Below, in pieces: positions 7,387-15,754 of a stretch of DNA of 18,291 bases (positions are counted from its first letter, which is position 1; each line of letters opens with the position of its first letter). Below the pieces are notes generated by a model. The model did not search any database, was not told the origin of the DNA, and saw only the letters and a list, made by a program, of their open reading frames with translations. A program made the translations under genes and the position numbers. This DNA is from Afipia sp. Lineage in GTDB: Bacteria > Pseudomonadota > Alphaproteobacteria > Rhizobiales > Xanthobacteraceae. The stretch spans positions 1 to 18,291 of the forward strand of contig JAPLPA010000072.1 of NCBI GenBank assembly GCA_026400415.1, read 5' to 3'.

Positions 7387-9744
7387 ATGAGTGTAGAGGG
7401 AATTGGCGCACGGGTCGCGCGCAAGGAAGACAAACGCTTCATCACCGGCAAGGGCAAATATACAGACGACGTGCGCATTCACGGCATGACTTATGCGGCT
7501 TTCGTCCGCAGTCCGCATGCTCACGCAAAGATCAAGAAAATCGATACATCGGCGGCGAAAAAAATGCCGGGCGTGGTCGATGTTCTCACCGGGCAGCAGA
7601 TCGTCGATGACAAGATTGGAAATCTGATTTGCGGCTGGATGATCCACTCGAAAGACGGCTCGCCAATGAAGATGGGCGCATGGCCCGCGATGGCGCCGGA
7701 TGTCGTGCGCTTCGTCGGAAACGCCGTCGCGGTCGTTGTTGCGGAGACGCGCAATCAGGCGCGCGACGCTGCTGAAGTCGTTGCAGTGACCTATGAAGAA
7801 CTCCCCGCGGCCGCCAGCATCACGGCAGCGATCGCGAAGGGCGCACCACAGCTTCATCCCGAAGCCGAAGGCAACATTATTTACGACTGGCACATCGGCG
7901 ATCAGGCCGCGACCGATGCTGCGTTCAAGGGCGCGGCAAATGTCGTCGCCATGGACATTCTCAACAATCGCCTGGTGCCGAACGCGATGGAGCCGCGCTC
8001 CGCAGTCGCGGAGTACGACTCCGCAGAGGAGCATTTCACGCTCTACACCACGTCGCAGAATCCTCATGTGGCGCGGCTTGTTCTTTCGGCCTTTTATAAC
8101 GTGGCGCAGGAAAATAAGCTGCGGGTCATTGCGCCGGATGTCGGCGGCGGCTTCGGCTCCAAGATCTTCATCTACCCCGAAGAAATGGTGGCGCTGTGGG
8201 CCTCGAAGCGTACCGGCCGTCCGGTGAAGTGGACCAGCGATCGCACTGAAGCTTTTCTGACCGACGCGCACGGACGCGACCATCTCACCAAGGCCGAAAT
8301 GGCGTTCGACAAGGACAACAAGATCGTCGGGCTGCGCGTCAAAACCCACGCCAATCTCGGTGCCTATATGTCGCTGTTCTCGTCGTCGGTGCCGACATAT
8401 CTGTACGCCACGCTGCTGTCGGGCCAATACAACATCCCAGCGATCTATGCCGAAGTGGTCAGCGTCTACACCAACACCACGCCGGTCGATGCCTATCGCG
8501 GCGCGGGCCGCCCTGAAGCGAGCTTCGTGATGGAGCGGCTGATGGAAAATGCAGCACGTCAGTTGAAGGTCGATCCGGCGGAATTGCGCCGCAAGAACTT
8601 TATTACGCAGTTTCCGCATCAGACGCCTGTCATCATGGCTTACGACGCCGGAGATTTCGGTGCGTCGCTCGACGCCGCACTGAAAGCCATCGACTACAAA
8701 GGTTTTCCTGCGCGTAAAGAGAAAGCCAAGAAGGAAGGCAAGCTGCGCGGCATCGGCTTCTCCTGCTATATCGAGGCCTGCGGTATCGCACCTTCAAAGG
8801 CTGTCGGCTCGCTTGGTGCCGGCGTCGGACTTTGGGAATCCTGCGAGGTGAGGGTCAATCCGGTCGGCACCATCGAAATCCTCACCGGCTCGCACAGCCA
8901 CGGCCAGGGCCATGAGACGACGTTCGCGCAGGTCGTGGCGGATCGTTTGGGCGTGCCGATCTCGTCAGTGTCGATTGTTCACGGTGACACCGATAAGGTT
9001 CAGTTCGGCATGGGCACTTATGGCTCGCGCTCCGGCGCAGTCGGCATGTCTGCCATCGTGAAAGCGATGGAGAAAGTCGAGGCGAAGGCGAAGAAAATCG
9101 TCGCCCATCAGCTAGAGGCTTCCGAGAACGACATCGTCATCGAGAACGGCGAATTCAAAGTCACCGGCACCGACAAGAAGATCGCGCTGCCGATGGTCGC
9201 GCTTGCGGCATACACCGCGCACAATTTACCGGATGGCATGGAGCCGGGCCTGAAAGAAACAGCGTTCTACGATCCGACCAATTTCACATTCCCGGCGGGT
9301 TGTTACGTCTGCGAGGTCGATGTCGATCCCGGCACCGGCAAAACCACAATCGTCAATTTCGTGGCGGCTGACGATTTCGGACGGCTCATCAATCCGATGA
9401 TCGTCGAAGGTCAGGTGCATGGCGGCATCGCGCAGGGCATCGGACAGGCCATGCTCGAAGGCGCGTTCTACGACAAGAGCGGTCAATTGCTGACGGCGTC
9501 GTTCATGGATTACGCGATGCCACGGGCGGACGATCTGCCGTCGTTTCAGGTGTCACACACCGTGACGCTTTGCCCGAGCAATCCGCTCGGCATCAAGGGG
9601 TGCGGCGAAGCTGGCGCCATCGGCTCGACGCCGGCGGTCATTAACGCGATCACCAACGCCATCGGTACGGAAAAACTCGAAATGCCTGCGACGCCCAGCC
9701 GGGTGTGGCACGCGATTCATTCCAAGCAACAGGCAGCGGAGTAA
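7387..9744 (+). CDS. coxL: Form II CoxL-type molybdenum hydroxylase large subunit
   Basis: The catalytic Mo-pterin subunit, 785 residues, a normal length for CoxL. It has the N-terminal aldehyde-oxidase/xanthine-dehydrogenase hammerhead domain (RKEDKRFITGKGKYTDDV) and the Mo-binding domains with GGGFGSK. The active-site loop AYRGAGR is at 369-375 (8491-8511). Near the C-terminus, GCGEAGAIGSTPAVINAI carries the conserved catalytic Glu741. AYRGAGR marks form II (BMS-type) enzymes; proven aerobic CO dehydrogenases (form I) have AYRCSFR with the Cu-binding Cys, which is absent here. The substrate may therefore be CO at low affinity or another small molecule. The start is ATG 7387 behind GGGAGA; the open frame upstream to 7105 lies over coxS and is not coding. 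The gene order S-L-M also fits form II, since form I operons are usually M-S-L. The gap to coxS is 89 nt. Confidence 0.95.
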   Translation: MSVEGIGARVARKEDKRFITGKGKYTDDVRIHGMTYAAFVRSPHAHAKIKKIDTSAAKKMPGVVDVLTGQQIVDDKIGNLICGWMIHSKDGSPMKMGAWPAMAPDVVRFVGNAVAVVVAETRNQARDAAEVVAVTYEELPAAASITAAIAKGAPQLHPEAEGNIIYDWHIGDQAATDAAFKGAANVVAMDILNNRLVPNAMEPRSAVAEYDSAEEHFTLYTTSQNPHVARLVLSAFYNVAQENKLRVIAPDVGGGFGSKIFIYPEEMVALWASKRTGRPVKWTSDRTEAFLTDAHGRDHLTKAEMAFDKDNKIVGLRVKTHANLGAYMSLFSSSVPTYLYATLLSGQYNIPAIYAEVVSVYTNTTPVDAYRGAGRPEASFVMERLMENAARQLKVDPAELRRKNFITQFPHQTPVIMAYDAGDFGASLDAALKAIDYKGFPARKEKAKKEGKLRGIGFSCYIEACGIAPSKAVGSLGAGVGLWESCEVRVNPVGTIEILTGSHSHGQGHETTFAQVVADRLGVPISSVSIVHGDTDKVQFGMGTYGSRSGAVGMSAIVKAMEKVEAKAKKIVAHQLEASENDIVIENGEFKVTGTDKKIALPMVALAAYTAHNLPDGMEPGLKETAFYDPTNFTFPAGCYVCEVDVDPGTGKTTIVNFVAADDFGRLINPMIVEGQVHGGIAQGIGQAMLEGAFYDKSGQLLTASFMDYAMPRADDLPSFQVSHTVTLCPSNPLGIKGCGEAGAIGSTPAVINAITNAIGTEKLEMPATPSRVWHAIHSKQQAAE

Positions 9745-9749
9745 CCGCC

Positions 9750-10550
9750 ATGTACGAGACGAATTATCATCGCGCCTCGAGCGTTGACGACGCAGTCGCC
9801 CTGTTCAAGAAGGGCTCCGACTCCAAATATCTCGCGGGCGGCCACACGCTGCTGCCCGTGATGAAGCAGCGCCTCGCGCAACCGTCGGACGTGATCGACA
9901 TCGCGAAAATTCCTGGCATGAGCGGTGTGTCGGCATCGGGTGACGCGCTCGTCATCAAGGGCGCGACGACGTATTACGACATCATGACCAGCAAGGATGC
10001 GGCGAAGGCCATTCCGGCCATCGTGCATCTGACATCGGTGCTGGGCGATCCTGCGGTTCGCTATCGCGGCACCATCGGCGGCTCGATTGCCAACAACGAT
10101 CCGGCGGCGGATTTTCCCGCAGCCATCGTGGCGCTCGATGCGACGATCAAGACCAACAAGCGCAGCATCAAGGCCGGCGATTTCTTCAAGGGCCTGTTCA
10201 CGACCGCGCTGGAAGCCGGCGAGATCATCACCGAGGTCTCGTTCCCGATTCCGGCGAAAGCCGCCTACGCCAAAATGCGTCACCCGGCGTCGCGCTTTGC
10301 GCTGACCGGCGTGTTCGTCGCCAAATCGAAATCCGGAGAAGTACGCGTCGCCGCCACCGGCGCGTCGCAGAACGGCGTGATGCGGGTGCCCGACATCGAG
10401 AAGGCGCTGACGGCGAAGTGGTCGGCGGACGCCATCGAGCCTGTGAAGATTTCGGCCAGCGGCATGATGGAAGATATTCACGGCACGTCGGCCTACCGCG
10501 CCAACCTCGTGAAAGTAATGGCGCAGCGCGCGGTGACGGACGCGGGCTGA
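9750..10550 (+). CDS. coxM: CODH-type FAD-binding medium subunit CoxM
   Basis: The flavoprotein subunit, 266 residues; it accepts electrons from the FeS clusters of CoxS and hands them to a quinone or other acceptor. The N-terminal FAD-binding domain has KYLAGGHTLLPVMKQRLAQP, with the AGGHTL pyrophosphate-binding motif; RGTIGGSIANNDPAADFPAA is the TIGGS motif. The C-terminal CODH flavoprotein domain follows (YAKMRHPASRFALTGVFVAK). The start is ATG 9750, 5 nt after the coxL stop, with GCGGAG overlapping the end of coxL, so translation is probably coupled. Last gene of the operon, followed by a hairpin terminator at 10575. No coxD, coxE, coxF or coxG maturation gene follows in the window. Confidence 0.94.
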   Translation: MYETNYHRASSVDDAVALFKKGSDSKYLAGGHTLLPVMKQRLAQPSDVIDIAKIPGMSGVSASGDALVIKGATTYYDIMTSKDAAKAIPAIVHLTSVLGDPAVRYRGTIGGSIANNDPAADFPAAIVALDATIKTNKRSIKAGDFFKGLFTTALEAGEIITEVSFPIPAKAAYAKMRHPASRFALTGVFVAKSKSGEVRVAATGASQNGVMRVPDIEKALTAKWSADAIEPVKISASGMMEDIHGTSAYRANLVKVMAQRAVTDAG

Positions 10551-10574
10551 CGTTTCAACGCAAACCGCAAAACA

Positions 10575-10602
10575 AAAAGGCCGCCCTCGCAGGCGGCCTT
10601 TT
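10575..10602. terminator. Bidirectional rho-independent terminator
   Basis: AAAAGGCCGCC (10575-10585), a 6-nt loop, then GGCGGCCTTTT (10592-10602): a perfect 11-bp stem with A-run and T-run flanks. It lies between the convergent coxM (stop 10550) and the DUF1236-like gene (stop 10622) and can serve both. Confidence 0.85.
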
Positions 10603-10621
10603 CATTTGGTTCAGTGGATGG

Positions 10622-11031
10622 TTACTCGACGATCTCAACGATGCGTCGCGTACCTGGCTCGACCAGAACGGTGCGGCCGTTGACCACCGTGTAGCGGTAG
10701 TTCTGGGCACCGTATTCCGGCGGCACGTCGTAATAGGTCACGCCGTCCTCAGGCAGCACGACGCCGACCGCGAGATTGTCGCGATACTGATACGACGCGC
10801 GGTTCTGACCGCTCACATAGGTGCGGAAGCGCGGACGCTGGTCGATTCCCAGCACGCCATTCACGCCGCCGACGACGCCACCAACGGTGGCACCCACAAC
10901 AGCACCGACCGGACCGGCCGCGCTTCACGTGCGCCCTGATCGGCACCGCCGACCACGCCCTGCGCCGAGGCAAGCGATGGAATAAACGCAACGGTCGACA
11001 AAGCCGCCAAAGCAATAAGTGTTCGTTTCAT
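10622..11031 (-). pseudogene. Secreted DUF1236-like glycine-zipper protein, frameshifted
   Basis: A small exported protein of unknown function. The start ATG at 11031 follows GGGAG at a good distance. The first 25 residues (MKRTLIALAALSTVAFIPSL, then ASAQG) form a Sec signal peptide. The frame reads GGADQGAREA and then goes wrong into RPVRSVLLW. In another frame the Gly-rich zipper continues (AGPVGAVVGATVGGVVGGV), followed by the DUF1236-like part VTYYDVPPEYGAQNYRYTVV with NGRTVLVEPGTRRIVEIVE to the stop at 10622. Adding one G at about 10919-10923 (GAAGCGGCGGCC for GAAGCGCGGCC) restores one 137-codon frame. The break lies in a GC-rich run, so a sequencing error is as likely as a true mutation. 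DUF1236 proteins are frequent in Bradyrhizobium and relatives. The gene is alone on its strand, convergent with coxM. Confidence 0.75.
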
Positions 11032-11266
11032 ATTCAACTCCCAGTTTTGAAGATTACGGGGAGCACAAGTGGCGAGGCGCGCGTTCGTTCCGCCCAATCG
11101 CAAAACGCCCCGATATGGCCTTATTGCATGGGCGATTTGACCTTTATTCGATGGCTCTTTGGAACAAACTGGCCTAAAGCACCTGCAATTCATCATCATG
11201 CACAAATTGGTTGCTGCGTGCTCAGGCGCGAATTCCAGCACTTTTCAGTGTCAGCCGCGGCAAGCG

Positions 11267-13342
11267 ATGCCGCCAAAGGCTCATCTCGTGAAATCCCTGT
11301 CCGCAAGTCCGCCGCTCGCACGCGCATTGGCCGAGCGCAATTACGACGAACCGACGCCGGTTCAATCCGCTGTTCTTGCCCCCGATGCAGCCGGACGCGA
11401 TCTCCTGGTGTCCGCGCAAACCGGCTCCGGCAAGACGGTTGCGTATGGATTGGCGATGGCGGCCGATCTTCTGGGCGACGCCGAGCGTTTGCCGCGTGCC
11501 TCCGCGCCATTAGCGTTGATCGTCGCGCCGACCCGCGAACTTGCATTGCAAGTCCACCGCGAACTGACATGGCTTTATCAATATGCGGGCGCGCGCGTCG
11601 TCTCGTGTGTGGGCGGCATGGACCCGCAACGCGAGAAACGCGAACTCGAAGCCGGTGCACACATTGTCGTCGGCACGCCGGGCAGACTTTGCGATCACAT
11701 CCGCCGCAAGCGGCTCAACATCACTGAGCTGAAAGCCGTCGTGCTGGACGAGGCCGACGAAATGCTCGATCTGGGTTTTCGCGAGGACATGGAATTCATC
11801 CTCAAGATCACGCCGGACACGCGCCGCACGCTGTTGTTTTCGGCGACGCTGCCCAGAACCATTATTTCCATTACCAAGCAATACCAGAACAATCCGTTCC
11901 GCATCGAAGTCACGGGCGGCGACGGCGGTCACGCCGACATCGAATACCGCGCGATCCGCGTCGCACCGGGCGACATCGAACATGCGGTCGTCAATGTGCT
12001 GCGATTTATCGAATCGCCCAGCACCATCGTGTTCTGCAACACCCGCAATGCGGTGAATCATCTACAGGCATCATTGCTCGAACGCGGCTTTTCTGTCGTC
12101 GCCTTGTCGGGCGAGTTGACGCAGAGCGAACGCACCAAGGCGCTGCAATCCTTACGCGACGGACGCGCGCGGGTTTGCGTCGCGACCGACGTCGCGGCGC
12201 GCGGTCTCGATCTGCCAAGTTTGGGTTTGGTCATCCACGCCGATCTGCCGAACGATCCCGAAGTGCTGCAACACCGCTCCGGACGCACCGGACGCGCGGG
12301 CAAGAAGGGCGTCAGCGTCATGCTGGTGATCCCTGCGCGCAAGCGGCGCGCCGAATTGCTGCTCAGTCAGGCCGGCATCGATGCGGTGTGGGGCACGGCG
12401 CCCACCGTTGAGGAAATCAAGGCGCTCGACCAACAACGCATGATGCAGGACTCATTGTTCACCGATGAGTCTACCGCCGAAGATTTGGCGCTGGCTCGCG
12501 CCTTGTTGGCCGAACGTTCGCCGGAAGACGTGGCTGCCGCACTCGCGCGGCTGTATCGGTCGCGGCTCCCTTCGCCCGAAGATATTCTCGATCCGGGCGA
12601 GCGACGTTCGCGTGACAATTTCGATGACAAGCGCGGTGCTCGCGATAATTTCAAGGACCGCAAAGGCCCACGCGAACGCGGCGATAATTTCGCTCCGAAG
12701 GGAAAGCCCCGCGGCATGGAGAATGGCGTCTGGTTTCGCGCCGCCATCGGACGTCAGAAGAATGCCGAGGCACGCTGGCTGCTGCCGATGATCTGCCGCC
12801 GTGGTGGCATCAGCAAAGGCGACATCGGCGCGATCCGGATTTTCGACGCCAGCACCGAGTTCGAGATTTCGGCAAGTGCTGCGGAGGACTTTTCGCAGAA
12901 AATCAAACGCCCCGACAAGGAAGACAATATCCGCATCGAGGCGCTGCCGAATGGCCCGCAGGGCGACAGCGCACCGCAGACACGCGACCGCAAGCCAGAT
13001 TTCAAAGGCAAAAAATACGAAGGCAAAAACAAGGGCAAACCTGCTTATCGGGAAAAGCCCGCCTATCAGGACCAACCGCAGCGTGACGATAAGCCCCGCT
13101 ATGAGGAGAAGCCCCGCTACAACGACAAGCCGCGTTTCGAGGGCAAGCCGCGTCACGACGCAAAATCGCGTTACGATGATCGACCGAAGCACGACGCAAA
13201 GCCGCGACGCGACAAGCCGTTCAACTTTGAAGACGCCCCGCCGCGCAATAAAAAGCCGAAGCACGCCGGCGCGCATGCCGGCAAGCCAAATTATGCACGG
13301 CCGGATTTTGCCAAAAAGAAAAAGAAGAAACACCGCGGCTGA
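11267..13342 (+). CDS. DEAD-box ATP-dependent RNA helicase (DeaD/CsdA-like)
   Basis: Unwinds RNA duplexes with ATP, probably in ribosome assembly, mRNA decay or cold adaptation. With the start at 11267 it has 691 residues. All motifs are present: Q motif EPTPVQ (Gln33), Walker A AQTGSGKT at 50-57, APTRELA, TPGR, DEAD at 161-164, SAT at 192-194, IVFCNTR, ATDVAARGLD and HRSGRTGR at 336-343. After a charged linker (RRSRDNFDDKRGARDNFKDR) comes a DbpA-like RNA-binding domain at about 484-546 (GVWFRAAIGRQKNAEARWLL). A basic hexapeptide-repeat tail (591-650) and a KKKKKKHRG end follow. No start has a strong ribosome site; ATG 11267 is preferred over upstream codons that add unlike sequence, and GTG 11288 is an alternative. 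It stands alone and converges on the FAD-reductase gene with only 9 nt between stops. The paralog (DeaD, RhlE, DbpA) is not decided, so no symbol is given. Confidence 0.93.
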   Translation: MPPKAHLVKSLSASPPLARALAERNYDEPTPVQSAVLAPDAAGRDLLVSAQTGSGKTVAYGLAMAADLLGDAERLPRASAPLALIVAPTRELALQVHRELTWLYQYAGARVVSCVGGMDPQREKRELEAGAHIVVGTPGRLCDHIRRKRLNITELKAVVLDEADEMLDLGFREDMEFILKITPDTRRTLLFSATLPRTIISITKQYQNNPFRIEVTGGDGGHADIEYRAIRVAPGDIEHAVVNVLRFIESPSTIVFCNTRNAVNHLQASLLERGFSVVALSGELTQSERTKALQSLRDGRARVCVATDVAARGLDLPSLGLVIHADLPNDPEVLQHRSGRTGRAGKKGVSVMLVIPARKRRAELLLSQAGIDAVWGTAPTVEEIKALDQQRMMQDSLFTDESTAEDLALARALLAERSPEDVAAALARLYRSRLPSPEDILDPGERRSRDNFDDKRGARDNFKDRKGPRERGDNFAPKGKPRGMENGVWFRAAIGRQKNAEARWLLPMICRRGGISKGDIGAIRIFDASTEFEISASAAEDFSQKIKRPDKEDNIRIEALPNGPQGDSAPQTRDRKPDFKGKKYEGKNKGKPAYREKPAYQDQPQRDDKPRYEEKPRYNDKPRFEGKPRHDAKSRYDDRPKHDAKPRRDKPFNFEDAPPRNKKPKHAGAHAGKPNYARPDFAKKKKKKHRG
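13037..13216 (+). repeat. Ten hexapeptide repeats in the helicase tail
   Basis: Ten consecutive 18-nt units encode hexapeptides of the type K-P-R-Y-x-D/E: KPAYRE, KPAYQD, QPQRDD, KPRYEE, KPRYND, KPRFEG, KPRHDA, KSRYDD, RPKHDA, KPRRDK. The DNA units have diverged. The tail is basic, aromatic and probably disordered, suited to RNA binding or condensate formation. Confidence 0.8.
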
Positions 13343-13351
13343 TCTATCGCA

Positions 13352-14113
13352 TCAGACACCGTAGCGTTCGGTCCGCACGATCTTCGGCGAAATTCCCGCA
13401 TCCATCAGGCCGTGCGCCGCCATCTCGACGAACGGATTCGAACCGCAGACGAAGCATTGCGCCGGTTGCCCCGGTAATTTCGACAATGTTTCCGCGATCA
13501 TCGCGGCATCGATTCGGCGGTCGTGGTCGCCTTGGCGTCTGACCTTGTCGCGCGTCAGCGTCAGCACGAGATCAAAACCATCATGTCGTTGCTGCGCGGC
13601 GAAAATCTCGTCGCGAAAGATCAGTTCGTCCCAGCTGCGCGACGAATAAAGCAACGCGACCGGCGCCGCCGAGCGCTGGGCCGCCCTGTGCCGTAACATG
13701 CTCATGAAAGGCACGACGCCCGATCCCCCGCCGATCAGGACGATGGGTCCGCCATCTTTTACCGACCAGATGAAATGGCCGCCGATCGGCGCCTTGATCT
13801 CGATCTCGTCACCGACCATCGCGGTGTCGTGAAAAAAACCGGAGACTTCGCCCCCATCCAGCTTTTCAATCGCCAGTTCGATGATGTCGCCATCCTCCGG
13901 CGCAGTCGCAATCGAATAATTGCGCTGGGCACGATAGCCGTCTTCAGCAGTCAGACGCACGGTTGCGTGCTGTCCGGCCTGATAGGCGAAAGGCTTTTCC
14001 GGCTTAAGCAAGTAGCTTTTCACGCGCGAACTTCGCGCAACGATGTCCACGATGGTCGCGGGTTGCCATACGGTCGCCTTGCGCGACGCCGCCGAAGTCA
14101 GATTGATGGTCAT
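13352..14113 (-). CDS. FAD/NAD(P)H ferredoxin-reductase-type oxidoreductase
   Basis: A flavin-dependent NAD(P)H reductase of the ferredoxin-NADP reductase superfamily, 253 residues. It has an FAD-binding beta-barrel with RNYSIATAPEDG (the RxYS flavin motif) and a GEIxI-like turn DEIEIKAPIGGHF. The NAD(P)-binding domain has VLIGGGSGVVPFMSMLRH, LLYSSRSWDELIFRDE and the C-terminal CGSNPFVEMAAHGL. No [2Fe-2S] ferredoxin domain is attached. The start is ATG 14113, with AGAGG in the 10-nt gap after the stop of the sulfite-oxidase-like gene; the frame upstream overlaps that gene and is not used. The pairing suggests that this enzyme exchanges electrons with the molybdopterin protein. The partner carries a stop codon here, so this gene may now be orphaned. 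Confidence 0.9.
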   Translation of the reverse strand: MTINLTSAASRKATVWQPATIVDIVARSSRVKSYLLKPEKPFAYQAGQHATVRLTAEDGYRAQRNYSIATAPEDGDIIELAIEKLDGGEVSGFFHDTAMVGDEIEIKAPIGGHFIWSVKDGGPIVLIGGGSGVVPFMSMLRHRAAQRSAAPVALLYSSRSWDELIFRDEIFAAQQRHDGFDLVLTLTRDKVRRQGDHDRRIDAAMIAETLSKLPGQPAQCFVCGSNPFVEMAAHGLMDAGISPKIVRTERYGV

Positions 14114-14123
14114 GGTCGCGCCT

Positions 14124-14732
14124 CTATGGATCATCCGTGTAGCGTTGCTCACGAAACGGATCGCCATACATGTGATAGCCGCGCAGTTCCCAGAAGCCCG
14201 CCGTATCGACCTCGGTAAATTGCAAAGCGTTGACCCACTTTGCGGATTTCCAGAAATAAAGATGCGGCACCAGCAACCGCGCCGGACCTCCATGATCCGG
14301 CGTCAGCGGCTTGCCGTCGAAATGCGTTGCCACCATTGCGCGGCCATCGAGCAAATCCGCGACCGGCACGTTGGTCGAATAATCGTCATGGGAATGCGCG
14401 AGCGCAAATCGCGTCGGCGCCTCGATCCCCGCAGCATCCAGAATGTCGTCGATCAGAACGCCCTGCCAGCCGGTATCGAATTTCGACCATGTGGTCACGC
14501 AATGAATGTCGCGCTTGATTTTGGTTTGAGGGAGCGCGTTGAATTCCGCCCAATTCCATTTCTTGATCGGCTTCGGCCCGACCTTGAGCGTGAACGCCTA
14601 TTCTTCCATACGGATGCGCGGTGTCGGCCCCGCAGAGAGCACGGGGAAATCGCTGGTGAGATGTTGACCCGGCGCAAGCCGCTTCGCCAGATCGGGCGGC
14701 TGCGGCCGTCCGGTAAATCCGCGCGTCACCAT
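14124..14732 (-). pseudogene. Sulfite-oxidase-like molybdopterin oxidoreductase with premature TAG
   Basis: A single-domain Mo-pterin protein of the sulfite oxidase/YedY fold, about 202 residues when whole. The start is ATG 14732, with GGAG 9 nt upstream. The first part reads VTRGFTGRPQPPDLAKRLAP and ends SAGPTPRIRMEE, then TAG at 14598-14600 (codon 45), then continues in the same frame with AFTLKVGPKPIKKWNWAEFN, DIHCVTTWSKFDTGWQGVLI (Cys likely the Mo ligand), DDYSTNVPVADLLDG, GGPARLLVPHLYFWKSAKWV and ELRGYHMYGDP to the stop at 14124. Relatives usually have Trp at the stop position, so one G-to-A change (TGG to TAG) explains it. The remainder is free of lesions, which points to a recent event or a base error; pyrrolysine or readthrough is unlikely in this group. 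It precedes the FAD-reductase gene by 10 nt and would be its electron partner. Confidence 0.85.
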
Positions 14733-14795
14733 CGCAATTGCTCCACTCTCCCCATTTGAACCAGCGCGTTCATCGGCTTCATTCAAACGACCACG

Positions 14796-14810
14796 GTGAT
14801 ATCATATCAC
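14796..14810. promoter_or_regulatory. 15-bp palindrome abutting the amidase start codon
   Basis: GTGATAT-C-ATATCAC is a perfect 7-bp dyad around a single C and ends 1 nt before the ATG at 14812. It covers the place where a ribosome binding site should be; GGTGAT within it is the only weak candidate. It lies in the 79-nt divergent gap before the Mo-enzyme gene, so it could be an operator or an mRNA hairpin limiting translation. Confidence 0.45.
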
Positions 14811-14811
14811 A

Positions 14812-15576
14812 ATGGACGCACCCGATTCTCCTTGCGCATCGAATTTTATCCCATCGCCGAACCACGAACCTCGGCCAGCGGGCGATGTCGATATCATCCT
14901 CCTGCACTATACCGGCATGGCTTCAGCCGCTGCCGCGCTGGCGCGGTTGTGCGACCCGGACGCGAAAGTATCGTCGCATTATTTCGTCGATGAGGATGGC
15001 GTCATCACACAACTCGTCGCGGAATCACGCCGCGCCTATCACGCCGGGGTCGCGTCATGGCAGGGCACGACCGATATCAACTCACGCTCGATCGGAATAG
15101 AGATCGTCAATGGCGGCCATGATTTCGGCTGCCCGGAATTTCCTGCGCGCCAGATCGATTCCGTGATTCGGCTTTGTAAGGATATCCAGACCCGCTGGCC
15201 GATCCCCCCGGCGAATGTGCTGGCGCATTCGGATGTCGCGCCATCACGCAAGCAGGATCCCGGCGAGAAATTTCCGTGGGCTGTTCTGCACGCTGCGCGT
15301 GTCGGGCTCTGGGTCGAGCCCGAGCCGATCTCCGACGGGGCTTCACTGAAGGCAGGAGACAGCGGCAATGCCGTCGGCAAACTGCAAACGTCACTCCGCA
15401 GTTTTGGCTACGGTATCCATGTGACGAACATTTTCGACGAGACGACGCGCGATGTGGTGATCGCTTTTCAGCGGCACTTTCGCCCTCAACTTGTCGACGG
15501 CGTTGCCGATGCCTCGATCCTTGAGACGCTCGGGCGATTACTTGATGCGCGCCGCGCTGGTCAGAGCCAAGCCTGA
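14812..15576 (+). CDS. Zinc N-acetylmuramoyl-L-alanine amidase with peptidoglycan-binding domain
   Basis: A peptidoglycan amidase (amidase_2, AmiD-like) that cleaves the bond between N-acetylmuramic acid and L-alanine, probably acting on cell-wall turnover fragments. It has 254 residues. The catalytic domain (about 12-165) has the zinc ligands His32 (IILLHYTG), His139 (LAHSDVAP) and Asp149 (RKQDPG), with SIGIEIVNGG in between. A PG_binding_1-type domain follows at about 181-245 (LKAGDSGNAVGKLQTSLRSF and IAFQRHF). No signal peptide is visible: the N-terminus is short and polar, so either it acts in the cytoplasm like AmpD or export is not evident. The start at 14812 is the only one before the domain; its ribosome site is weak and overlaps a palindrome. 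It is divergent from the Mo-enzyme gene and ends in a terminator shared with the convergent bactofilin gene. Confidence 0.93.
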   Translation: MDAPDSPCASNFIPSPNHEPRPAGDVDIILLHYTGMASAAAALARLCDPDAKVSSHYFVDEDGVITQLVAESRRAYHAGVASWQGTTDINSRSIGIEIVNGGHDFGCPEFPARQIDSVIRLCKDIQTRWPIPPANVLAHSDVAPSRKQDPGEKFPWAVLHAARVGLWVEPEPISDGASLKAGDSGNAVGKLQTSLRSFGYGIHVTNIFDETTRDVVIAFQRHFRPQLVDGVADASILETLGRLLDARRAGQSQA

Positions 15577-15585
15577 TCGATTCCC

Positions 15586-15620
15586 AAAAAAAACGCCGCG
15601 GGAGCGATCCCACGGCGTTG
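15586..15620. terminator. Bidirectional terminator between amidase and bactofilin genes
   Basis: AACGCCGCGGGA (15592-15603), loop GCGA, then TCCCACGGCGTT (15608-15619): a 12-bp stem with one C/A mismatch. An 8-A run (15586-15593) flanks it on the left, giving a T-run for minus-strand transcripts, and TTGTTT follows on the right. It therefore fits best as the end of the minus-strand bactofilin transcript and may also stop the amidase transcript. Confidence 0.75.
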
Positions 15621-15754
15621 TTTCGATCTCAGATGCCGGATTTCGGGGACATTGCGATTGCCGCAATTTCGCCCTTCGATTCCAAGTTCGTCACTTTTTG
15701 GCCATTCGGAAAAGCGTGAAAAATCAACGCTCGCCCAAAATGGCCGACGACGAA

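Noticed and set aside
7327..8619. 430-codon open frame on the minus strand
   Set aside because: Antisense to coxL, with Arg/His-rich low-quality composition and no ribosome site or domain.
12452..13333. 293-codon minus-strand frame rich in hydrophobic residues
   Set aside because: It mirrors the charged repeat tail of the helicase; the apparent hydrophobic stretches come from complementing Lys/Arg/Asp codons.
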